A DNA stretch of 64,000 nt from contig NC_082616.1 in NCBI RefSeq assembly GCF_030936135.1, positions 11,715,001 through 11,779,000 of the forward strand. Direction: 5' to 3'. The notes beneath the pieces were generated by a model. That model saw nothing but the letters and a program-made list of their open reading frames with translations, did not search any database and had not been told where the DNA came from. Shown one piece after another: positions 1 to 11,400 of the stretch. This DNA is from Gavia stellata (taxonomy: Eukaryota; Chordata; Aves; Gaviiformes; Gaviidae). Within the stretch, counting starts at the first letter, position 1. Every line of letters begins with the position of its first letter. A program made the translations under genes and the position numbers.

Positions 1-699
1 ACGCTCCCATTGCTCTCATCTTCTCTCAAGTACTGACAAATAGGTTTCACACTGAAAAATGTCCCACTTGCAGAACAAGTGGAGGGGGATTGGAGGTAGA
101 GGGAAGACCACAGGCACAATTGCACTGAGCTGTGCTATGAAGGCGTTCTAGACCACCCATAGAGCTCCTAGTAAATCTCTCTTTAGGTACTGCGAAATTT
201 AAATAAAATCTCTGTCAGGGCAGTGATCAGGACACCAGCACTTGCTCAACAGGATGTTTTCCTAGAATAAACTTTACACATTTTGGCCCTATTATGTTCA
301 TTAGCCATTACATTTGGTGTTTACTCACTTCATGTCACATATTCCCCACTTTCACCCATGGTTAGAACCACAGTGTTTCACAGACACTTTGTGGTTGCAC
401 AAACCACTTCCCCTCCCATGTGCAGTGACAGCAGTTGTATTCACAGAAGAGTTCTGGTAGGAGCTTCCCCGGGTCACAGCTTAATCCCCATTGATTTGTG
501 CCAAAGAAACCCAACGACAGGGCAGTGTCCTTTTTCAAAGATCGGAGTTTTGTCCTGCTCCCGTTACTTACTGCAAATGGGAAATGCGTATTAAACTGAG
601 GCTCCACTCCTTTTGTTAGGCTGGAACCACTGACTTTGCAATTTCATTAACTTGCGACTAGATGAAAGCCACAGTCCTCTGAGACAATTAGAACATAAA

Positions 700-775
700 G
701 TGCCATTATGGGGCCAGATCCAACTACTGTTAAAGCCTGTGGCAGCATTTCCATTGACTTCAACCCCACCCTATA
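700..775. repeat. Possible ancient amniote repeat fragment
   Basis: GGGCCAGATCC followed by CCATTGACTTCAA resembles phrases common in old non-autonomous elements of reptile and bird genomes. Similar short phrases occur near 5550 and 31460. The match is from memory of such phrases and is too short to classify. Confidence 0.2.
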
Positions 776-1637
776 ACTAAAGATTGACTGGAAAAGACTT
801 AATAGTACATTGCAAGTGATTTCGATTCTGAAGTGTATTCTGTTCCTACCGATAGCTGCTGCTTTATTAAACATGCTGACCATCCACTGCCACAATGCAT
901 AGAGATAATGCCACATGTCACAGAAATATGAGGGTATTACTGCTTAAGCTGACATGTAAAATGACAGCGCGACGTAACGCTTGAATACTGCCATCTCAGG
1001 CTGCTTCACTGCTCTTCACGCATAGAAGAGAGGAGAAACTCTACCACTAGAGGCGAGCAGCAGCCGGCCTGCCTTGTAAACATAGCCTCAGTGCTGCGGT
1101 TTTGTGAATCAAAGCCTAGGGCAGGGTACGATTCCCAACCTATGACTGGCCGTAGTGTCTGGTAATAAGCCATAATGTCATGTATGTCAGCTATTTTCGG
1201 CAATCATATTACGGAAGGACAGAATCGATGAACTTGCCGCTGGACTAGAAGCAGACACGTCCTCATGAAGCACCAGTCAGCTGAGTGCAACACAAAACAT
1301 TTTAGGCTGATCAGTGACAGACTAATCTGTTGCAATTACAACTGTTGATTAATCATAAGAGGTTTCAGAAATTCACTAGCTCAACCATGTAGATTAAATC
1401 TCACAAGTTCTGTTAAATCAGTACTACAGAGACAATAATATGGCTAATCATTCACTGTCTTCATTCCACAATGCAAATGCAAAAGTCGTGAATAATGCCA
1501 CCTTCAACTGAACTAGAATGGGGTTTCCTGCACAACTGTGGCATCTTCTCCCATGTTTCTTTTCTAGAATGTCCAACTTAACAGAACTCTGCCCATCCAG
1601 GTGTGCAGACAGATTGGTAACTCACATCACAAAGTGA

Positions 1638-1708
1638 CAGACCAATGACCCAGGCACACTGAGTAGCATAGCTTCTAAAGGAATTCCTCACGACTGAGCT
1701 CCTAACAA
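1638..1708 (+). repeat. Dispersed repeat, copy 1 (71 bp)
   Basis: This stretch and 2791-2861 align without gaps with about 9 differences in 71 bases. Shared cores include GTAGCATAGCTTCTAAAG and GCTCCTAACAA. The pair lies 1.15 kb apart in the same orientation. Similarity fades quickly outside. Either an old local duplication or fragments of one interspersed element that I cannot name. Confidence 0.6.
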
Positions 1709-2790
1709 CATGTACATGTCTAACTACCTAATTCCTACCCACCATCCTGAACCATATCTCTAGAGAAAGAAAAAATCCATCTTCCCTGAAGCTCCTCTTA
1801 TCTTTAGATATTCAAAAATACTGTGGGAAAAAAACATTGACGCCTCATTGACAAGAGCTCCTCACTGCCTGGGAAGGAAGAGTGTGTGATGGAGCAAACA
1901 ATGCAGCCAGGAACTGCAAGAAGCCTCAGCCATAAGTTTTGCCATTTCACACTGGACTGTACCAATCATAAACTGAGTTCATTGCAAGATTCTGCTGATT
2001 TCCATCACCTCAACCAGGACAGTGGGCTTCCTAGGGCCAGTAGTCTAGTGCAAAAACAATTCCATAGCAGAATTACGGTGGCTGCTAGTGCATCCTTTAC
2101 AGTGAAAAATTCTCTCAGGGGCTGAAAGATGAGGCAGTATACATTCTGTACACTTACTAGGATCCACATCACCAGCAAAAGACAGCACAGTCTGTCTAGT
2201 TTGTAAAGGTTGAGCAATTCAGATCATAGCTGGACCAACTGGATTTTAGGCTTCTCTCCACACTAAATTTCACTGCAGAACATGGTCAGGAAGAGAGGAG
2301 GGTGGAAGCAACAAGTGCAGCCACCAATTCTCCTCTATCCCATCATTTTTTTAGCATTGCTCAACACTTATGCCTGATTTAGATAGCTACAATTCTCCAG
2401 ACCTAAGCAGACACTCAAACATTCAGACACAGAGGTAACATCAAAGACCTGGCAAATGAAAGACTAGACAGTGCAGCAGAGTGAAACCTGGATGCCAGGC
2501 CATCACTTGCTCACTTCTTCCTTCATTTTGTCTCATGAAAGCAGCACGAGACAAGCCCAGACTCCACTCACACCCCAGGAAGAATAACAGTGGGGACACT
2601 GTCTATCCTTTCCCGTGAATGAACTCTCACCCCATAGTAGAAGCCTTCTTTTTTGGCTTTTTGACAGGAGGATAATCTGTATCTCCTCACCATGCCAGCA
2701 CGGGTGATTGTAGGTTGGGTTGGTGACCTGAGAGATCATAACAACTACTTTTATCCTCTCACTGTTGCATTGAAGGTTTTTTTTAGCTCA

Positions 2791-2861
2791 CAGATCAATG
2801 ACCCAAACACACTGGGTAGCATAGCTTCTAAAGAAATTGCTCATGACCAAGCTCCTAACAA
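2791..2861 (+). repeat. Dispersed repeat, copy 2 (71 bp)
   Basis: Partner of 1638-1708, same orientation, about 87% identical. It is preceded by a run of T bases (GGTTTTTTTTAGC), which copy 1 lacks. Confidence 0.6.
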
Positions 2862-5345
2862 TACATCCAAATGTCACAAAAAAGTCAGTAAACATTCTGA
2901 AGACTCAAGTACACATGCTGGACAGCAATACTGGGAACTTCGGTTTTGGTATCCACTACAAAAAGTCCTAAAATGTCAGCATGCTTCAAAGATTTTACCA
3001 TATTTTTTTTAGTCTCTGGTTCACAAAATCTGTTTTAAAAAAAAGAGAGAGATAAAACAAGACCCATCCCTTCCACATTGCATTTATTTCCTAATAATAG
3101 CCCACACTCATGCCAAAATCTATGAGAGAAGGCTTAGGAGCCTTCTGCTACAGCTCTCTTACAAGCTTCCTCCCTTGCAGCTTCCTTCTGGACTGAAATT
3201 TGCCGCCTGGGAACAACCCATGAAGACTGCTTCTGAGGCTTGAGGAACAGAACAGCTCACTGAGGATGCACAAGGAGCAAATACCTTGGGTTATGGCCAA
3301 CTTCGATGTAGCCTTCTGTCAAACCTAGCCATGTGAACGCCTTAGAGCAGTAAACTCCTCTATTCCACCATACAGCGCCTGGCCAATGGAGCCCCATATG
3401 ACGACTAGAGGTCCTGGGCTCCACAGAATACAGGGGTTTAGCCTAAGTTGTGTATATCTGAAGAGACAAATGGAACAAGAAAGGATGAGGAAGATTTATC
3501 CCAGATTTTTTCCCTTCTATGACAGGAAGGCTCTGTGTGTTATATCATTTGATGATGTCACTGATAGAAGAGAAAGCTGTCTTCAGAATACAAAAATGTA
3601 TTTTGTAGCAAGTTCGAATTAAATGGAACTGTGATTTCTCCATATGTACCATGACTAATGAAATGCTTTCACTAATGCTCAATGAAAATACAGTGACACC
3701 AATGAAACAACAAATCTGTTAAAGTAACAAGCTTAGAAAGCAGAGAAGATAAATATGCCTGGATAATAGATCTTCCAGAGTGCACAGCAGAGGAACACAA
3801 TCAAACAGCCAACACAGTTACTGTGAATTCAGAGAAGCTCAGAACAAATGAAATATCTTCAAAAAGTAGATCTGATATAGAGAAGTCATCAAAAAAGATT
3901 CAAGTACAGGTATACTGGTGTAGTACAGGGCAGGATAGGCATTAGACTGTGTATTTATAGTCTGAACAACATATGAATTGAACTACTGTGTATGAAAAAC
4001 TATACAACATGTAACGCTTTTAGGAAATATGAATGAGAGCCTGGAATCATTTATTTGGGTAAGCCATGAGTAGCAATGTTAGTAATGAGTAGAAACCAGT
4101 GACACTAGTAAGGATTTAGGCAGTCTGACCATTTCTACTGGAATATGGACAGTAATAACAGTGATCACTAATTTTAAAATTATTCTCAACGTAATGAAAG
4201 AAATTTAACCCTGAGCTTGTGCATGGCACCTGCTGATTCTTGAGATCATTTTAAAATTCCAGAATGCAGGTTCCCTCAGACTGCTCCTTTGATGACATGG
4301 GTTAATAGTCCAATTTCTTTTTCAAGTGATGCTGACTTTCCTTTGACTTTAATGAGCATCATTATACTGCCTTAGTACAACTGAATAATATACATGCCTA
4401 ATGGTTGTCCTGCGGCAATAAATTTTCTGATTTGTCATGTACATACCCTCTTATCCTGTAATAGACGTTTCTTCATTAATTAAAATAATAATACCTGTGC
4501 TTCTAATGATATTTGCTCTACTTGGAGAATACAGAATTAATTTATTCAGGAAGGTGAGCTGGCATCAACAGAGGCTCCAAGAAACTCCAGATGGGAGAGA
4601 AAAATTTTCCTATAGTATCATTTTGGAAAACACAGTTGATGTGCACTACATGCTGCTTGCACAGGACTACAAATAAGACAGTCCAGGATCAAAGTTCAGG
4701 TGTTTCTAAAGCGATAATATTAAAACTGGTTAGTGAAGATGCTCTGGGCATTCAGGAGACTGAAAAGGCATTAGATGCAATGGCAACACCCTCTCTATCA
4801 CGTTAACTTGGTCTTCCATTGATTTTAATTTTGGCATTTTGTTCTTTTAAGACATCTTGTCTAAAATTGTACTTTGCAAAACTTAACAGTAAATTAACAC
4901 AGTTTTGGGATCTGTGTGCATGTTATATAAATATCTGATTAAATACAACACCGGGCTTCTGCTACTTCATGTGAAAAAATCCATCCAGAGAAAGTACGCA
5001 AGAGGGCCAGGGATGCAGAGCTGTTTTCCCCTTCTTTAGCTATTAAGTTGTTTAGCAAAGTGCCTGGAAGATCCTAACTGCATTCTCTGTGACTGCAGGA
5101 ATAAGTGAACTTCTAGAGATTATTGATAGCTTTACTGAGGTATTCATCTTTTACTGTGCTGACCTCTGAGGTCTGACATTGTCAGTTTATTTAGAATATA
5201 CTAGGTGTCCCAAAAGGCTGTAATTCATTTCAGGATTGGCTCCTTATGCCTAATATCCATGTTGGTGTTTGTACAGAGTATTTTAGTTCTTACTGATTTT
5301 ACTCTCTCTTCTCCTCCCACTCCCCGCACTTTGTCAAGTTACTTG

Positions 5346-5357
5346 AAAAAAAAAAAA
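5346..5357 (+). repeat. A homopolymer, 12 bases
   Basis: Twelve A followed by CAAAACAAC in the left flank. No retroposon body recognised upstream. Confidence 0.7.
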
Positions 5358-6837
5358 ACAAAACAACTTAGAGCACATTACGAGAAACAAAAAGTTGTAA
5401 TGCGCAGGATCAGGAAAATCCCCACTATTTTACAATAGGTACAGTTCTGACCATTTGTGTAAGACCTGTATCTACAAACACCAATTTATATCTAATACGG
5501 TAACGATGGTAGAAGCTGACAAGGTGCAGCTAATAAACTAGTGCAGTTCTCATTGATACCAATGGAAGCTGAGTTTGTACAATGAAAGGCTAAATTAGAG
5601 CAGGTTCATACATTTTTTTCTGTTAACTGAAGAAAAACAAAGAATTATCACATCACGTTGTGTAGGGGTGTGTTTTCATTTTGGATATAACACAGGATCT
5701 AAAGCAATAAGTAAACACGATCTCAAATAATTTTCCCCAAAATGTTCAAGGATTATTTTCCCATTTTGCTACCAGTCATTCAGAGAAAAACTTGTAAAAC
5801 ATCTAAGTCTAGTAGGATTATATATACTTAGGACAATTATGTCTTTCCTGAAGTAGAAAGTTGACAGTTGATTTTTCATTACTCTCAGTGCAGCGAAGTG
5901 CATACGTGAACTCCTCCAGCACGTAAGAGGGGCCAGTTTGAGTATTGCAGGTAGTAACTCACTCTTGTCTGTTTTATGAAAAGCTGCAAGTTAAATTTTT
6001 GAGTTAAAATGTTGACTCTCCGACACAAGAATACAGGGGAAAATCTGTTGGGAATACCAGTGAAAAGCACAGGGAAAATACTGGAGAAATATTCTTAGTA
6101 AAACTTGTCCTTCAGTCTCTTGAACAATTGTTTTCTTTTAGTATAGGGGGAAAGCCTAGAGTAAATTAGCAGTTTTCTTGTTTAATATGCTCTAATATAA
6201 AAAAAAAATACAGACTTAAATCTTACGCAAAAGCATTCTCTTCTCCCTCAAAAGGGCTTGCTCCAAGGGTTTGTCTTCATTAGCTGTAGAGAGCAGTGAC
6301 ATATTTTTGCATTCCTGTGGACTGCAGCAAATTGTCCCTCTTGGCTGTCATTGTTTCCTACGGAAGCAACAATGGCTTCCATTTATCACAACCTGACACC
6401 ACATGGCATGCAAAATTATGTTTCACACTGCAGCATCCAAAGAGATGGTGTAAATAAAAACCATTTACGTAAAACACCTAGCAACCAGCAAAAAAAGAAA
6501 AGGAAAAGTGTAACTGGTTTGAAAAATGAAGTACCTTTTCACGAATCACAATGACTTCTACTTCTAACCAGCAGCTCTGAAAGTGTTAACTAACTTGATT
6601 CTTTCTAGGCATTCTGTAAGACGATTTTTAAGAGGCTGATGCTCCAGGGAAAGCCGTGACATTTCACCATTAAAAAAAGGTTCTGATAAACATATAGTTT
6701 TCTAGAGACTTCAAAGCAGGGCGCAGCTGTTAGTACGTCAAAGAAGTGTTGTGTTCCCTCTAACAATTCACTGGTGTCAGCTTGTGTTTGGTGTTATTGA
6801 TATTAGAATAAGCAAATGCACCAGCCTAACAGTGATT

Positions 6838-7101
6838 CTAGGCTCTTTTTGTTTCAGTTGCTGATGGTGGTATCGGCATCTGCGTGTTTTTATGTACAGT
6901 AGGTAGCCCCCCCCCCCATCTATCGAAGGCCATTTCACTGTAAGATATAAAGGGCTCCTCCCCAGCAGGGCAGCCAACGTCCACTTCAGTTGTCTGAGAA
7001 ATGCCTGAACTTTTATGTCCTCTCACAGGAATTCTGGGGTATGCCTTGGCTATTTCTCTGACGTCTGGTTTTGATAAGTGATTTTCAGAGCCTACTGTCT
7101 C
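6838..7101 (-). other. In-frame open continuation after the gene B stop
   Basis: Directly after the TAG the same frame continues for 87 codons to the next stop. It begins ETVGSENHLSKPDVREIAK, continues AYPRIPVRGHKSSGISQ, and later has EEPFISYSEMAFDRW. Composition looks like coding sequence. A run of 11 G bases (plus-strand C at 6907-6917) follows DRW and is a likely site of length error. A splice from the AG of TCCTAG would also start this segment. Confidence 0.35.
6907..6917 (+). repeat. C homopolymer, 11 bases
   Basis: Run of 11 C on the plus strand (11 G in the gene B direction), inside the open continuation after the TAG. Such runs vary in length and are prone to sequencing error. Confidence 0.9.
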
Positions 7102-7255
7102 CTAGGAATTCTGCAGGAAGAGACTGGGTGAGGTCATTCGGCTTTTCACTGAGTTTCCTTTCTCTGTTTTTGGCCGTTCTAGTGAACATGACCCTCTAGC
7201 ACTCAGGAATATTTCTGTTCCCTTAGGAACTATCGACCACTTACTGGTTTTATCT
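7102..7255 (-). CDS. Gene B last coding exon up to an in-frame TAG
   Basis: After the acceptor CTTTTGTGTGTGCAG the phase set by the previous exon reads DKTSKWSIVPKGTEIFLS and ends SRMTSPSLFLQNS before TAG (7102-7104). The tail is basic and rich in Ser and Thr. The same frame stays open for another 87 codons after the TAG (separate entry), so this stop may be real, recent, read through, or a sequencing error. Confidence 0.6.
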
Positions 7256-8301
7256 CTGCACACACAAAAGCTCCATGTCGCTGGAAGGGGAAACAAGGTT
7301 GACATTAACCAGGGGAACATAAGCAGCTCGTAGATGCAGCTGTGAGCTGAGTTCATTTATTAGCTCAAGTGCTGGCAAAGCTTACACTTGTTTCTCGGCC
7401 TCTCTACTGGCCATTGGCCTAGGTCCGAATAGCTGAAGGCAATGGAATAATAGCTGGTTTGTCAGCCCATTTTATTCATGAAATGGGGCACGGCAGGAAT
7501 ACTTGGAAAGAAGCAACAAGTAAAAGAAAACGCATCTTATTTTCTCTGGTTCACAACCACTCTGCCTCAGAGCGTGTGTGACTTGCATACGGCTCTTCTG
7601 TACGAGACTATTCATATCAGATTTCATTTCTTGCTACATGGGTTGCTATGGATACAATTCTGAACTGCTGCTTTTGTAGGCCAGGAGATTTATGACTGCA
7701 TCCCAAATGATTTTGCTCATCAGGGTCACACAAGATTTTTTTTTTTTTTTTAAATAAACAGAAGTGGAAACAAACATACCCTGCATTTCTCAAAATATTT
7801 TTCACAACCGAATCCTGTATTTTGGATGTTCTTGAAGTCTATCAGAGTCTGTGGATCAGTCCCCTATTTATACTAAGTTTCTGATTTATAAGAAATGCAT
7901 AACCATACAAACTCCAAAGAGCCAAGGCCTGGCAAAAGTTAAGGGCCCTTATGCATTAGCCCTTGTTCTAATCCTACTTATTCCAGCTTTTTCACATGCA
8001 AAGACAGCTGGGTTCAGTGAAGTCACAGCATAAACAGACTCTTTAGAAATCCAAATCATGTGATTTATGATTAGGTTACTTATCAAAACTACAGGAAGCC
8101 TGGGTGCTACAATACACACAAATACAAAATGGAGCATTCACAAGTAATACAAAAGAGCATATCATTAATATTAACTGCTAGCAATTCTAAATCACCTGAC
8201 AACAAACCTTCATATTAAACAGACAGTCGGAAGTTCTGGGATAAACATACTCCTCCACCTCCCCTGATGCTATTAATCATACAGGATGCACATTGTCTTA
8301 C
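7256..8301 (-). other. Gene B last intron
   Basis: GT-AG intron of 1.05 kb between two well-supported exons. Contains the 16-T run and nothing else recognisable. Confidence 0.6.
7736..7751 (+). repeat. T homopolymer, 16 bases
   Basis: Sixteen T followed by AAATAAACA, in the last intron of gene B. No element body is attached on either side. Confidence 0.85.
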
Positions 8302-8417
8302 CTTTCCTCAGATGGCCTCGTTAGCAGAGTCTCTGGCGTTGTACCAATGGATAAAGGAGGTCTGTTCCTGTAAAATCTCTGGAAGACCTTTGGATGCTCT
8401 AGGAGTTGCAAGTGGAA
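8302..8417 (-). CDS. Gene B exon, phase 0 to 2, 116 bp
   Basis: The acceptor AATATTATATTTTTCAG and the donor GAAAG|GTAAGA are good. Of three frames only one is open through the donor; it reads FHLQLLEHPKVFQRFYR and then RPPLSIGTTPETLLTRPSEE. The phase-2 end makes an arginine with the first base of the exon at 7255. Confidence 0.72.
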
Positions 8418-11400
8418 CTGAAAAATATAATATTGTTAGGGAGCATTTGTACTGCATGATCCAAGGTAGCCCACACAAACACACTACATGCTGCACAAAA
8501 GATTAGTGATAGCTGCTTTTCTTGAACTGCTCAAGTTACCTTGCCAGACAAGTGAAACCACAACATTTACCACAAGGGGAAGTGGGCACTACAAGTCAGA
8601 CACTCAGCTGTGCTTGCACGTGTCACAGCAATGCAAGGTTTTGTTGAGGGACAGCATTGCTGAGGTGGCTTCAGAGCAGTGGTTTTACTGGGGTCAGGAT
8701 GAAAGCCAGACAGGCAGATTTTGGAAAAGCATTTCAGTGTGATCACTTTTAAAGTGCAGGACAGAAAAGGCCTGCCAGATCACTTGGCAGGTGCATGAAT
8801 ATTTCTTGCGGTATCTTTCTTCTTGTTTTCCCATGGACATTTTACCTCTTCACATTACCCATCCCCTCTGCAGGACAGTTTAGAAACTGCACCATCAATG
8901 ATTCAGTACCAGTTGCCACTACACCTTTATCAGCAGTCTTCCAGGCAATTTTCCATCCATTAACACAATAGTTTTGCCCTCTAAATGAACACGAATAATT
9001 TTCACCATTAATAATTAATGAAACACAGGCTGACCCATTACACTGAACCATGACGCATCCATGCACAAGAGGAAGAAAACAAATGTCAAGCACAATTTAA
9101 ACACTCTCTATCAAATTCTCCAAAATGACCAGCAATTTTGAATTTTCAGCTTGAGACGTCACATAAGACCAGATCCACTGGTGGACAAGCGCTCAAAGCT
9201 TTCTGAAAAGCAGGGCTGCTTAAAGCGCTTCAAGTGGGTCAGGCTGTCTCACTAATCGCTGTTGAAATGTAGGCCACTGCACTTCCATTTGCACAGTGGT
9301 AACACAGCTAAGTTGTTAGAGTCACTAGGACACAAAACCCTCAAATAAACCCTGAATGTGGGAGCAGGGCTGGAATAGCGGAAATTTACAGTTGGCACCC
9401 CTATGATACAACTAGCAGCACATGAACAGATGCTGACTTACTGCTATGCTGTTGCCGGACAAAGACCTGTATCTGCCAAAAGATCCCATTCTTGTTGAAA
9501 AGTAAATATGACAATAACAATATTCCATTAATAAGTTGAGAGGTATCTATTATTAACTAGGTAACTAGATAATTATTAATTTCAAAGCAGCACGTTTTCT
9601 CAAAAAACACATAAAAGAATCATAACTGGCCTGCATCAAGCTCTCTGCTGCTACAACCAGACTGCTCCTAGTAACTGAACTGGCTAATTTAAGGACGTTT
9701 ATTTTTGTAACATGCACCATCATACAGAAATAGCAGTCCGTGGGCCCCATATAGCAGCGAAGGCCAGATCAGGTACGTAAGTCTTTAAGTCTGATAACCT
9801 AAAGTCCTTTGTTAGAATAATACCAGAGGAAACAAGATACACCACTGAGAAGACAGGCAAACAGAGGTCAGCGGTATGAGTTCCTCAAGGTCAAAACAAC
9901 CAACAGCCTGCGCCTAAGTGCTTGGCTGCCAGGCATAGCAGGCTGCGAGGGAACGCCTGTGCAGACCACAAAGTGAAATGCATCTCCCAGCCTTTTCGCA
10001 AACTGGTCGCCTCAATGAGGTTGTAAGTAACATGGGGCAGCTGGCTAGATTAGCACACGGCTACTATCAGGAAATATACTGAAGACAGTTAAAATGCTGG
10101 AAGTGGTTAAGTAGTACTAACGTGATCCTGAAGACAGAGCAGATCTACATTCAAGTATAGCACTAGCAGTTTTGGGCCAATCGTCTTCTGCTCAGCAATT
10201 CTAGAGCTACCCTGGGCAATGATATGTAAAAGCTCACACCTTGGTTACACTAGCTTCAGAAGGGGAATAGTAATACTTGCTTAGAGTTTGGAAGTGCAAA
10301 TGCAACTTTTGAAGTTCCTGCAAAAGCACACACATATACAGATTTGTAGCTGTTCATGGAGCCCTACAAGCTTGAAGCATGCCTGGAGCTAGCTACAACT
10401 TTCTGTGCAGAAGCAATACACATTTACAATTAACAGGCATTTATTTGTATAGAGAAGGAAGTGATTATTTTGGTAAAACTATAAATTGCCTATCTGATTC
10501 TGATGACAGTGTTTAATAACTGAATCTAGATATGCAATTGAGGAAGACCTTATAAGTGAAAAATAAAATTAGATGGAAATTCTAGTTCCCAATTTTCATA
10601 TTGGAATACAGAGGTTAGAAGTACATTCACATCAACCAAGGTAGTAGTTGTGTGTACAACATTGCTATCAATTTCGCAAACTCTGCTTTTGCTGCATAGA
10701 AAATGCCATTCTTTGGAGACAAGGTAGAATCTGAATTGTTCAAAACCACATGCGAATAATGCCATTGCTGAAGTTTTGGGTGTGCATGTGGTTCACATAA
10801 AAGTAGTGAGGACTTTTTCCCCTCAGTATCTGAACACCTGCACAGAAGATCAAAACTATTTTCTCAATAAATTACTCACAAAATAAGTTTTGTTTGCTTT
10901 TAAATACATTATCTGTCCTAATACATTTCAGCACATTAGTTTTGCAAATTGATCTTCTATAAAAAGACATTAGTTCATTTCTCTCAGTGGAATTTTAGGC
11001 ATCAGAAATCTATTCATAATATATTATGTAAATATTCCAGTTGAGAGCCTTAAGTTGATATTTCCTATAACTAAAAAACCAACGCACGTGACTGAAAAGA
11101 AGAAAAACGAATTTGGCTTTCTGCTTTCCTTTCACAACACTGCAAGTCATCTTAGGAAGAAACGTGCATCTTGTCTTTCGGCATTCTGACATTCCACTCC
11201 ATACATGTACGAGTCTTGCATGATGAGGATCCTAAGGGCGGTCAATACACATCCCCAAGACACTCCAACGATATCACTGCAAACATATCTAGAAATAAAA
11301 TGCTAATCTAGTAATTTCCCAAAATTTAATGTGCGTGTTGGAGAGCAATTTGATATGTTCATTATTCTCAGCTAGAGGAATTAGCATTGCAGCAGTGATT

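Larger units (their letters stand above)
1..6837. other. Left flank, 3' of gene B
   Basis: AT-rich DNA with no exon I can support on either strand. It holds the 71-bp repeat pair and two homopolymers. It probably contains the 3' UTR of gene B; ATTAAA at 6181-6186 and AATAAA at 5186-5191 (minus strand) are the nearest poly-A-like hexamers, both far from the stop. Confidence 0.5.

Noticed and set aside
8543..8590. Short exon-like stretch with strong donor CAAG|GTAACT, minus strand
   Set aside because: In the phase required by neighbouring gene B exons it contains a stop codon.
8857..9052. Cysteine-rich open stretch (contains ENYSCSFRGQNYCVNG) with acceptor and donor-like ends, minus strand
   Set aside because: Its end phases (1 or 2) do not fit the phase-0 start of the exon at 8417, and no connecting exon was found.
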